DNA of 15,136 nucleotides from the NCBI GenBank assembly GCA_019677205.1, contig JAAMXY010000716.1:1-15136 (forward strand), read 5' to 3'. The position numbers and the translations under genes are program-made. The notes under the pieces were generated by a model. The model had not been told where the DNA came from and searched no databases. It saw only the letters and a program-made list of their open reading frames with translations. Origin of the DNA: Pinguiococcus pyrenoidosus. Its lineage: Eukaryota; Sar; Pinguiophyceae; Pinguiochrysidales; Pinguiochrysidaceae. This document shows, in pieces, positions 8,191-15,136 of this stretch (positions are counted from its first letter, which is position 1; every line of letters starts with the position of its first letter).

Positions 8191-10081
8191 CTAGGACACA
8201 GCGCAGCCCTTCTTGGCGTACTTTTTCCGCAGCTTCTGGATGTTGATCCACGGCTCCGCCTTGAGCGTCATGGGGTTCATGATGGTTCCCGCCTCCGCGA
8301 GCGCGTCCTCCAGCGCCTGCTTGAACTCCCTACGGGAAGGACCTTGAGCGGCAACACGCGGTACAAAGACGGGAGACGGGTGGGGGCGGAAACTTACTTC
8401 ACGAGCGCAATGTTGGGTAGCTTGGTGCCGAGCAGAACCTCCATGAACTGGCACGCCTCGTCCAGCGATAGAGGCCGCTCGTCCAGCAGGTCGAAGAGCG
8501 GGCAGTACGCCGCGAACTCGCGCGTGCGGTGCAGCGGCATGGCGTAGTTGAGCCACGGCTGGTGCTTGTTGACCTCTCTGGCTTGCCCCACCAGATCGTC
8601 GATGACGTCGAGCGGAAGCTGCGCAGAGAAACGAGATCAGCAGAGTCTTCGAGGCCAGCGTCACCTTTCTCCCGCTACACCGCTGCGCAGCAGCCTCAGA
8701 ACCACTACTTACGTCCGGGCAGTCCAGGTCATTCCTGAGGAGCCACCAGACAGCTTTGTGAGTATGGGCAGCACAAAAGGCAAAGACCTCAAAATCCGAG
8801 TCGTACCAGAATGACACCAGCTGCTCATCCTCCGTGCAAAGGCGCACCACGACGGCGACGGGCAGATCCCGCAGCATGTTGAGCGCCTCCGTGAAGCGCC
8901 GCAAGCTCTCCGTCCTGGTCGCGTTGTCTGCGTGGCGTGCGGCATCAGCAGTGCCTTGTTTTGCTTGAGTGGTGTGCTCCGCAAGGGGGGTTACCTTCGC
9001 TCGGCGTGCCGTCGCTGGTGATCACCACCACGATCTTCTTTTCGGCGCGCACCAGATACTCCAGGTTCTCCTCCACCATCCGCCGCACCTGAGCCAAGAT
9101 CTCTTCGGTGAGGTTCCGCTTTCAACCCCAGCGAAGCTCTGCCTGGAGCGAAACGACGTACCTCGTGCACCTGAGCGGTGACCGGCGTGCCGCCCGTGGG
9201 CGACGACTCCAGGGTGTGCACCAGCGTGTGGAAGCCCGTGTCGCTGGTCTCCGCCTCGACGTTTCCCACATTGCAAAACTGGCAGCCTGGGGGAAGGAGA
9301 AGAAGAAGAGCAAAGCAAGCGTCAACCTCGAGCTCCAAGCTTTGAAAATCCGTGCAGGCCCAACGTACCGCGCGACGTCCGTGGCTGGTTGATGAAGCGG
9401 AACTGGCCAGGCGAGCCGATGCGTTCCATGAGTTCCCCGTGGAAGCGAATGCAGTCCCCGACCTCCGTCCATCTAGAGCACGTGCGCACTTGCTTGCCCA
9501 CTGCGAGCGAAGTGAGTGAGACGCCGGAGTGGAAGTGGAAATGGGAGAAGAGAGAGCAAGCGAGAAAGAGAGCAAGGAAGTCACGGAGAGAATCTCTCGA
9601 GTAGCGTACCAACTCGACGACCGTCGTTCTCGGACATCGAGCCGCTGTTGTCCACGATGAACGCTCGAAATGGAATCTGCATGATGCTGTCCTCCAGACA
9701 ACCTAGAGATGCGCTCGAGGCGTTGAGTCCGTGGCCATGTTTGGCTTTCTCTTCCCTCTGTCTGCCTGTCTTCTGGGCTCATTGCCCTTCCTTCTATTCC
9801 CCCCTTCTTGCGGGGGAGACATGATCTTGAGTCGGGCCGTAGCTTACCTATCAGTCCGGACGTGAAACCCTGACCTCGAAGCCACTGCTTGGCGTCGTCG
9901 CTCATGGCGGGGCCTCCGGCCACTCGCGACTGCATCAGCGGCTGCAGAGAAGCTTCAGCCCGAGCTGCTCGGCAGAGATCGGCCATGCAAGGGGGCTCAC
10001 CAGTGGCTCCGGCGCCGACTCCGACAGCTTGGCGCCTTCTTCGACCTCCTCGGTCTTCTCCTCTATCTTCATCTGCGGCAT
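8191..10081 (-). CDS. vWA-domain protein with complete MIDAS and C-terminal CaaX box (10 exons, 377 aa)
   Basis: Exons: 10081-10001, 9941-9848, 9702-9610, 9500-9369, 9286-9162, 9100-8995, 8927-8807, 8734-8713, 8618-8398, 8329-8191. All nine introns are GT-AG (59-145 nt) and phases agree. The vWA fold spans about residues 68-250: strand RAFIVDNSGSM gives the MIDAS Asp76-x-Ser78-x-Ser80, GGTP gives Thr167 and ITSDG gives Asp205, so divalent-metal-dependent ligand binding is expected. A helical C-terminal part follows (LPLDVIDDLVGQAREV, HQPWLNYAMPLHRTREF, FDLLDERPLSLDEA). The tail is polybasic and ends GCAVS: Cys374 with a CaaX box whose final Ser favours farnesyl transfer, so membrane anchoring is inferred. 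The intron before exon 6 is modelled as 9101-9161; an acceptor at 9119 would add six residues (RNLTEE) but breaks the expected spacing after TPVTAQVHE. The pathway is unknown; no partner gene is adjacent. Confidence 0.88.
8735..8806 (-). other. 72-nt in-frame, stop-free intron of the vWA gene
   Basis: The - strand reads TTCTG|GTACGA at the donor and CTCCTCAG|GAATGACC at the acceptor. The segment is 24 codons long without a stop, so it looks coding. Removing it rebuilds VSFWNDLDCPDLPLDVIDDL, whose FWNDLD run is the natural end of the vWA fold; retention inserts a Phe/Trp/His-rich stretch. It leaves exon 8 only 22 nt long. Confidence 0.8.
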
Positions 10082-10090
10082 ACGAAGCGG

Positions 10091-10188
10091 CTCAGTCAGG
10101 CTGGTCAGCCGCCCGTGCGCTGGACCAACATCTCCCGTACCGCGGCTACCGTCGCTGCCTCCTGCGCAACGTCGATGAAGTTTGCCAT
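10091..10188 (-). other. alternative 5' exon or upstream ORF of the vWA gene
   Basis: An ATG at 10188 opens a 27-codon frame (MANFIDVAQEAATVAAVREM...) that ends in TGA at 10107-10105, upstream of the ATG used in the main model (10081). It is either a short upstream ORF or a real first exon. With a donor at 10149 (gtagcc) or 10140 (gtacgg) and an acceptor ending at 10091 (ctgactgag), the frame joins PLRMPQMKIEEK in phase and extends the protein by 16 or 19 residues. The proposed introns are 59 and 50 nt. Confidence 0.35.
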
Positions 10189-11013
10189 TCAACCTGCCTT
10201 CGCAAGGCCTATCTCCGTGCTTCGCGTGCGGAGTGATACGTTAACAGAGGCGGACACAGCCGTGACGCGAATGCGATGTGGCGTTGCGAGCGCTCGGGGG
10301 GGAATATTCGTTTCGACCTACGGGCGGTTCAGGCAAGCTGCGTTGTACACTGGGCTGCTTGCACTGGGGATCGTAACGCCGTGCCCATTCCCATGCTACG
10401 TGATTGATGTTCCCGGCAAGGTTCATACTTCCGGAGACCTCTAGAAGGATTTCCTGCAGGCTTTGACCAATCTTCGCGCCCTCGGATTCCTTCATCCGGT
10501 GAGGGTCCAATGAACGCGCTGGGGACCGAAATGACGTAGGGAGAAAACGCTCTCTTGTCCAGTGCCGAAAGGCGCCGGGTGCCGTCAATTGAACCTCTCG
10601 GGCCGGATGAATAGGCAAGGTTCCTCAAACCGGGATGGCAAGCAATCGACGCATAGCAGTGCGGCAGTAGCTGGAACGGAAGCCGGACGGGAGCGCACGC
10701 TCCATCCAGATCGCGCCGCCCATTCGCCGCGTTGGTACCACCGTAGCGGGGAGGCGCGTCGAGGCTACCGTGGTTGGCTAGAATCTCATGAACGCGGGCA
10801 TGTAGGAATGCGCCTCTCCAATGATCGGGTGGACAAGCGGATTCAAGAACACACGAAGTGCGGCCGAGTTTACGTTCTGGAAGATCTACTGGAGTCAAGG
10901 GCCCGTAGATCAGGAGGGTCGCTGGTCACTGTGCCTCAACCTTACACTTTCCATTTCGTATCTGGTATGGTCGTCCGACACGTGCACGACCGATGTTTCA
11001 TACAGTACAGAAT

Positions 11014-11072
11014 CCCTAGCCTTATAGTGACCCCGGTGGTGCCCGAACCCGGGGGGTCACTACAAGCTAGGG
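11014..11072. repeat. 59-bp near-perfect inverted repeat (hairpin)
   Basis: The left arm 11014-11034 starts CCCTAGC and ends AGTGACCCC. The right arm 11053-11072 is its reverse complement except for one extra base and one A/G difference, with an 18-nt GC-rich loop between. GGGTCACT of the right arm is repeated directly at 11070-11077. It could be a fold-back element remnant, a structured RNA or a protein-binding palindrome; the sequence alone does not decide. Confidence 0.7.
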
Positions 11073-11279
11073 TCACTTCAAAGCTCGACATTTCGCGCCA
11101 AAAAGTTACTCGTTTCCCCAGCGCGCGCGCGCCGCCCCCGCGCCGTGCGCAATGTCGTCCGGCAACCCCCCGCCCCACCAAAAAGCAGAAAAGAGTGCAC
11201 CTGTCGTTGGGGGACAAGCATGGACAACGAGTTTGAGCGCACCGGCAACCGCCAGGACGAGGGCGAGGGCGTCTAGGCT

Positions 11280-11429
11280 ATGATGTTTCTTCTTCTTCTT
11301 CTTGCTCACGAGATCAGCACCCTCATCGGGGTCGGCGGCATCGCAGAGGTCTGCATCAAGTTGTGTGCGCGTGGCGGCGTGATGCGACGCATCCGGGAAC
11401 GGCGCCTTGGCGCCTTCTTGACGGACTGA
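11280..11429 (+). CDS. possible small ORF (49 aa), function unknown
   Basis: An ATG-ATG start runs to TGA at 11427-11429. The product starts with a Leu run encoded by the CTT microsatellite (MMFLLLLLAHEISTLIG), followed by a hydrophobic and then an Arg-rich part (VMRRIRERRLG), a layout compatible with a tiny membrane protein. There is no family recognition, and the Leu run may be only a by-product of the microsatellite. Most likely chance. Confidence 0.12.
   Translation: MMFLLLLLAHEISTLIGVGGIAEVCIKLCARGGVMRRIRERRLGAFLTD
11286..11303. repeat. (CTT)n microsatellite
   Basis: About five consecutive CTT/TTC units on the + strand inside the divergent intergenic region. Short, and of no evident function. 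Confidence 0.7.
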
Positions 11430-11726
11430 TGGAAACAACAGCGAAACGGCCCAAAGATTCTTCCGCCGGTGTCGTCGGTGTCGCGCCATTGGCGGAGATT
11501 CCTTTCCCTTGTATCTTTCCTACTTTTAAACTTTTTAGCTTGCAAAAGTTCTCTACCAAGTCAATGAACACTGGAGTGTTTGGAGTTTTTATCTTTGCTA
11601 TCTTGCGATGCTATGGCTCACCAAGCACGCGCTTGACAAATCAACATTGGCGAGCGCGCACCACCTCCACTTCTCTCCCCCCGCACGACATCGCAGTGTT
11701 TTCCGTGAGACGCGCGTGTGTGTACG

Positions 11727-13549
11727 ATGGCGGCAGAGCGCCCGGAACCCTTCCGCATCGCGGAGTACGCAGAGGATGTCGGTAAGCACCTCTGGCGGCT
11801 GGCGCCACCAAGTGGAGCGAGGCATGACCGAACGATGCGCCGCGGGACGCAGGCAAGCACCTCAAGCTGTCCAAGACCATGTACAAGTGGATGTTCAGCT
11901 TCGGAGCGGAGGGCGAGGAGCAGGTCGTGCAGCTCAAGCTGTCCGGCATCAGCGGCAAGAAGGAGCTCAAGTACAACGGAAAGCTCATCCTGCAGACCCA
12001 GGCCTTCGATACGTCGCGCTTTCAACACACCTGGCTCGAGGTTCGTGAACTGACGCTCTCTTCATTTTGTGGCGGCCGAGATCAGATCGGCCGATGAGGA
12101 GAACGAAGCTACGCGGCTTCGTGTGGGCGCGCCATCTGATGCTTTCGTTTCTTCTCTCGTACTAGGATGGCCGGCAGTTCCAGATCGGAAGTGTCCGCCG
12201 CGAGGATGGAGCGCCGGTGGAGAACGCCAGTGTCGCGTCGCTGAGCAGCATGAAGTACACTTTCGCCATCGACGGCGTTGCCTTTGAGAACTTCAAGTAC
12301 CGCGGCTTCGGCGCCGCGCCGCCGGCGACGCCCACCGAGCAGCCGATCGACGGTGCGGTGGACCGCACCACCTTCTCCGGCAGCAATCCGGTGAGACCTG
12401 CGCGCGAGGCGCCTGGGCAGACGATGAGTCTTGGGCGCTGACGCCGACACACACTCTGCGACAGGCGTTTGGCGAGGAGAACTTTGGTACCTTCGGCGCG
12501 GATGCTTCCGGTGCTGCGGTGAGTTCTGAGCGATCTTCTTGGCGGATAGTCGAAAGTCGATCGCTAAGCTTGGCGGCTCTATTTTGTTGCTCCCGACCCC
12601 ACAGGGCGCCACGTCCCCCGGGCATGTGCCGAAGCAGAGCCTGGATCTGCTTGGCGACTTCGCTGGCCTGTCTGCGGAAGCGCCATCCCCGCAGGCGGCG
12701 GCGGCCCCCGCCGGCTTCGACGCGTTCGCACCAGGTATGGTCTTAGGAAGCCTGCGAGATCCAGCGGTTGGGTAGTAGTGTAATCCGGTCCGTCCCTGTC
12801 AAGGCGGCTTCGGGGCTCCGGCCGCGGCAGGCGCCACTTCCGCTGAGGAAGAGAAGAAGCGTCGTACGTCCTGGAGCGACTTGCATGAGAAAGGCTTGGT
12901 GGATGAAAATGACATCCTGGGAGCGAGGAAGGAACTGGAGCAGAATGAAAAGGCTGAGCCGAAGAGTCTGTCGCTGGCCCAGATTGCCGAGAAGCAGCGG
13001 AAGGAAAAGGCCGCGGCGCTCACGATGACCTTCGGGGCGGGAGCTAATTCTGTCGATCCTTTCGCAGCCCCGGCGGCGCAGCAGTCGCCGCAGCCCGCGA
13101 CCTCGTTCAATGCGTTCGGACAGCAGCCCGCCCCCGCGCCGGCCCCCGCTCCGATGCAGCAGAACTTCGGCATGGCGCAGCCTGGGTTTGGCGCCCCGCA
13201 GCCGACCTTCGGCTCGCCGCAGGGCCAGTTCGGGCAGCAGCAGCAGATGTTCGGCCAGCCGGCGTCGCCGCAGCCGCAGTTCGGGCAACCCTTCGGCGCC
13301 CAGCAGGCCATGCCCGGCATGCAGCCGGGCATGCCGGCGTACGGCAATCCCGGTGTGGCCCCGCAGCAGCCGAACGTGGGCTATGGAGGTGGTTACGGTG
13401 GCGCATACGGCGTTCCCGCGGGTGGCGCCTCGGCGATTTCGTCCATGGGGCCGTCGGCGATCTCCCCGGGCATGATGACGGCTCCCGTCGTGCAACAGCA
13501 GCAGCCGCCGAAACGAGATGTGAATATCAACCCCTTCGACAACTTCTAA
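11727..13549 (+). CDS. FAIM-like beta domain with NPF/DPF endocytic-type disordered tail (6 exons, 465 aa)
   Basis: Exons: 11727-11781, 11853-12040, 12166-12390, 12465-12518, 12605-12734, 12804-13549 (TAA 13547-13549). The five introns are 71, 125, 74, 86 and 69 nt, GT-AG, all in phase. Residues about 28-125 form a beta-rich domain (YKWMFSFGAEGEEQVVQLKL, SGISGKKELKYNGKLI, QFQIGSVRRED, MKYTFAIDGVAFENF). The SGKK...NGK and Y-x-F-x-IDG pattern resembles FAIM-type domains; this is a tentative, unaligned match. The rest is low-complexity Gly/Pro/Gln/Ala-rich sequence with many FG, FGQ and FGAP units, interrupted by a charged helical block at about 231-290 (SWSDLHEKGLVDENDILGAR, then AEKQRKEKAAAL). 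Short linear motifs are those of clathrin adaptors: LDLLGDF near 187-193, DPF at 302-304 (AP-2 ear type) and a C-terminal NPFDNF (EH-domain type). Role in endocytic trafficking is inferred. Alternatives: a nucleoporin-like FG protein. Convergent with the RING-CH gene. Confidence 0.85.
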
Positions 13550-14027
13550 GCTGCCTTGGCTTCTGGAGATTAAAGGATTGGAATAGGGTCGCAGAGTGCG
13601 TCATCAGCCGTCTTATATAGGTGATATGGTAGCGCAGGTCGAGCTCGAGCCCGCGAAGATGCTGATCATTTGTCCGTGGTTCGATTGATTGCTGAAGAGC
13701 TGGTACCGTCTGCGTCTGTGCAGCTGAGCTCAACGATGAATCTGCTCATGTTCTTCTTTCTCAGTCCGTCTCGTGCATCTCTCGCGCAGCAGCACGATGA
13801 TCACCACACCTTCCACCTTCCACCTTCCACCTTCCACCTTCCACCTTCCACCTTCCACCTTCCACCTCTCACCTTCCACCTTCCATCTCTAAGGTTTGTC
13901 TCGCGGCTCGTTGACGGGACAAAAGCAAACTTCATCAGAACAACAGAGGATGGGTGGCCAAAGTGACTACCCGATGGCCTTCAAATACATGAACGCGTCT
14001 TGCTGAACCGCATGGCCGGCTCATCAA
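13550..14027. other. convergent intergenic region with minisatellite
   Basis: These 478 bp lie between the stop codons of two convergent genes and should contain both 3' UTRs. A 7-bp tandem repeat occupies 13807-13883. No additional gene is supported; the open frame across the repeat (13670-13966) only encodes the repeat. Confidence 0.5.
13807..13883. repeat. minisatellite, 7-bp unit CACCTTC, 11 copies
   Basis: Eleven tandem 7-bp units, ten identical and one variant (CACCTCT at 13863-13869), followed by a degraded unit CATCTCT. The array is strictly pyrimidine/purine biased apart from the single A per unit (GAAGGTG on the other strand). It sits in the 3' flank shared by the FAIM-like and RING-CH genes. 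Confidence 0.95.
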
Positions 14028-14690
14028 TCACAAGGGTTCCAGTTCGTCTTCCCGCGGCCCCGGCATCACGACGAGCACGGACTGTGCGACCTTCCCTTCC
14101 CAATGCTGCAGTAGATACCACAGCAGCAGAGCGCTCAGCAGCACGGCCGTGCCGATCGCGATGAGGCCGGGCGGCAGCACAGCTTGCAGCGAGAAGAACT
14201 GCACCCCCTGAATCGTGACCATGGTCACCCCGCTGAGCGCCATGAGCACCAGCAGGACGTCCAGCAGCAGCGAGAACCACATGACGCCGCCGATGCGCAG
14301 GCACTTGTCCCAGCTGAAGCTGCGCTGCTCCTGCAGCTTATATCTCTCCCGACACAGCTCGCAGCGGAGCCGCTCGTCCACGCTCGTGGCACTCCTCAAC
14401 TCCACCCAGCGAGCCAGGCAGGTCAGGTGGACGTTCCCCATCGTGCCCGTGCACTTGCAGGGTCGAACCAGGGGCCCTGCCGAGGTGCCTTCGCTGCAGA
14501 TTCGGCACACCCCATCCACACCCTCCGCCGCTTCGCCGGCCCCATCAGCGTCCAAGGAAGGAGCTCGCAGAAGGGACTGGCACTGATCTCCCACTTTCGC
14601 ATCCTCGTCGGCCGACGACAGCTTCCGCCGCTGCAGCTCGATCATGCTGGCGTGGCGCGCAGGTCGGGACGAGCCCGACGAAGACGCCAT
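14028..14690 (-). CDS. RING-CH (MARCH-like) membrane E3 ubiquitin ligase (single exon, 220 aa)
   Basis: RING-CH (RINGv) proteins bind E2 enzymes and ubiquitinate membrane proteins in the secretory and endocytic system. The C4HC3 zinc signature is complete: Cys62-x2-Cys65, Cys78-x-Cys80, His88-x2-Cys91 and Cys110-x2-Cys113, with the typical CRIC, RPCKCTGTMGNVH, CLARWV and CELC contexts. Two hydrophobic segments follow at about 135-160 (VMWFSLLLDVLLVLMALSG) and 168-194 (AVLPPGLIAIGTAVLLSALLL), as in MARCH proteins, so a two-pass protein with the RING domain and the acidic tail (REDELEPL) in the cytosol is inferred. The N-terminus is Ser/Arg-rich and probably disordered. The ATG at 14690 is the first in frame. 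Stop TGA at 14030-14028. No intron is needed. The opposite-strand frames across the gene are shadows. Four CCAAT boxes lie 165-260 bp upstream. Confidence 0.93.
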   Translation of the reverse strand: MASSSGSSRPARHASMIELQRRKLSSADEDAKVGDQCQSLLRAPSLDADGAGEAAEGVDGVCRICSEGTSAGPLVRPCKCTGTMGNVHLTCLARWVELRSATSVDERLRCELCRERYKLQEQRSFSWDKCLRIGGVMWFSLLLDVLLVLMALSGVTMVTIQGVQFFSLQAVLPPGLIAIGTAVLLSALLLWYLLQHWEGKVAQSVLVVMPGPREDELEPL

Positions 14691-15136
14691 GCCGAAGACG
14701 ACGGCAGTGTGGCGCGTTTTCCGCCTTCTTGCGAGCAAGATATACCTGCGGGCGCGTAGGAAAAACGCCGTCTGGCGGAATACAGGCGGGCGCGTGAAGG
14801 AGGTTTCACGCGCGTGCTATGGAGGCCTTGAAGTAGGAACACACGTGCCTTAGAGCCAATGATGCGGCTTCCTCTTCAAGTTTCTATCCAATTCATTGGT
14901 CAGTTTTGATGGATCGCAACCGCTTCTGGAGCTTCCAGAGTCCCATTGGAAGAAGAACAGTTTGGAGGCCTGTGATTCGAGAACCTTCTGTTTGACGTCT
15001 CGAACGATTGTATCGTTCCCGAAATCGATCCCTCCGCCGAACTCTCCGCCTCTCCCCCTCGCCGCAGACGACCGCCGCACCGCGACCGCCGCACCGTGAC
15101 CGCACTTCGCAAGTTGTTGAGACCTACCAGCAAGCC
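14691..15136. promoter_or_regulatory. upstream region of the RING-CH gene with four CCAAT boxes; right window edge
   Basis: CCAAT occurs at 14856 and 14888 (+) and as ATTGG at 14895 and 14945, four copies within 94 bp, upstream of the - strand RING-CH gene. A small perfect palindrome, AACGAT-TGT-ATCGTT, is at 15003-15017. Several short open frames cross the edge (for example 14850-15080 on -), but none has a recognisable motif, and I cannot tell whether a further gene begins or ends here. Confidence 0.4.

Larger units (their letters stand above)
10189..11726. other. 1.5 kb divergent intergenic region
   Basis: This stretch lies between the start of the vWA gene (-) and the start of the FAIM-like gene (+), so it holds both promoters. 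CCAAT occurs in either orientation at 10467, 10507, 10818, 11488 and 11646. It also contains a strong hairpin (11014-11072), a (GC)6 run (11121-11132), a CTT microsatellite (11286-11303) and an AT-richer block (about 11510-11600). Overlapping open frames exist on both strands (for example 10562-11236 on + and 10329-10898 on -), but neither shows a recognisable motif, so I do not call them genes. Confidence 0.4.

Noticed and set aside
9119-9161. Shorter 43-nt version of the vWA gene intron before exon 6
   Set aside because: Also in phase, but it adds RNLTEE between TPVTAQVHE and ILAQVRRM, breaking the helix spacing expected after the MIDAS Thr. The 61-nt version fits the size of the other introns better. 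Not fully excluded.
10572-10595. rRNA-like string CCGTCAATT
   Set aside because: Only nine bases resemble the conserved small-subunit rRNA site; the surrounding sequence does not look like rRNA.
11035-11052. Retrotransposon primer-binding-site-like loop (TGGTGCCCGAACCC)
   Set aside because: No long terminal repeat, no polypurine tract and no gag/pol frame nearby; the match lies within a hairpin loop and is probably chance.
10562-11236. 224-codon + strand frame and the opposing 10329-10898 - strand frame
   Set aside because: Both are open over the same region, which is typical of GC-rich non-coding DNA. Neither has a recognisable motif, and the + frame runs through the hairpin and a GC repeat.
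12109-12612. - strand open frames opposite the FAIM-like gene (also 12743-13495)
   Set aside because: They are shadows of the confirmed + strand exons; splice phases and family features support only the + strand.
14184-14759. 191-codon + strand frame opposite the RING-CH gene
   Set aside because: Antisense shadow; the - strand has a complete C4HC3 signature and two membrane helices.
1-15136. CRISPR arrays, bacterial operons, prophage or transposase genes
   Set aside because: None seen. The genes carry spliceosomal introns and belong to eukaryotic families; the only tandem array is the 7-bp minisatellite.

Overview
The window is nuclear DNA from a eukaryote. Its genes are broken by short introns (43 to 165 nt possible, 19 modelled here, mean about 90 nt) with GT-AG borders, and exons rejoin in phase into recognisable protein families. 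Two of the six gene products, a pyruvate phosphate dikinase and a TspO-family membrane protein, begin with a hydrophobic signal peptide followed by a basic, Ser/Ala-rich stretch. In the dikinase the cleavage site reads ASA|W. That is the bipartite plastid presequence of algae with a complex (secondary red) plastid, so a photosynthetic stramenopile, haptophyte or alveolate is the best guess. The species cannot be named from the sequence. Consistently GT-AG introns argue against a typical dinoflagellate, but do not exclude one.

Layout, left to right. Positions 1-245 may hold the last exon of a + strand gene cut by the window edge. PPDK follows on the - strand (549-3497, 3 exons, 934 aa). A 1.17 kb divergent promoter region (3498-4665) rich in CCAAT boxes separates it from a + strand single-exon gene (4666-6384, 572 aa) that joins one EF-hand loop, a Cys-rich hydrophobic patch and a C-terminal SAM domain. 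Convergent to it is the TspO-like gene (6555-7741, - strand, 4 exons, 272 aa). Next, also on the - strand, is a 10-exon gene (8191-10081) for a 377 aa von Willebrand factor A (vWA) domain protein with an intact metal-binding site and a C-terminal CaaX box. About 1.6 kb without a convincing gene follows, holding a strong 59-bp hairpin. Then come a + strand 6-exon gene (11727-13549, 465 aa) with a FAIM-like beta domain and a disordered tail carrying DPF and NPF endocytic motifs, a 7-bp minisatellite (13807-13883), a - strand RING-CH membrane E3 ligase gene (14028-14690, 220 aa), and a 446 bp promoter-like edge with four CCAAT boxes in 94 bp.

This is an ordinary, dense block of unrelated housekeeping and signalling genes, not an operon or a mobile island. 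Two products probably go to the plastid (PPDK, TspO). Four look membrane-associated or trafficking-related: the CaaX vWA protein, the Cys-patch SAM protein, the NPF/DPF adaptor-like protein and the RING-CH ligase. The main annotation traps are two introns whose length is a multiple of three and which contain no stop codon (PPDK 2619-2696; vWA gene 8735-8806), so simple ORF reading retains them, and a 22-nt micro-exon. All exon borders were placed by eye from splice signals, phase and family knowledge; no alignment was run.
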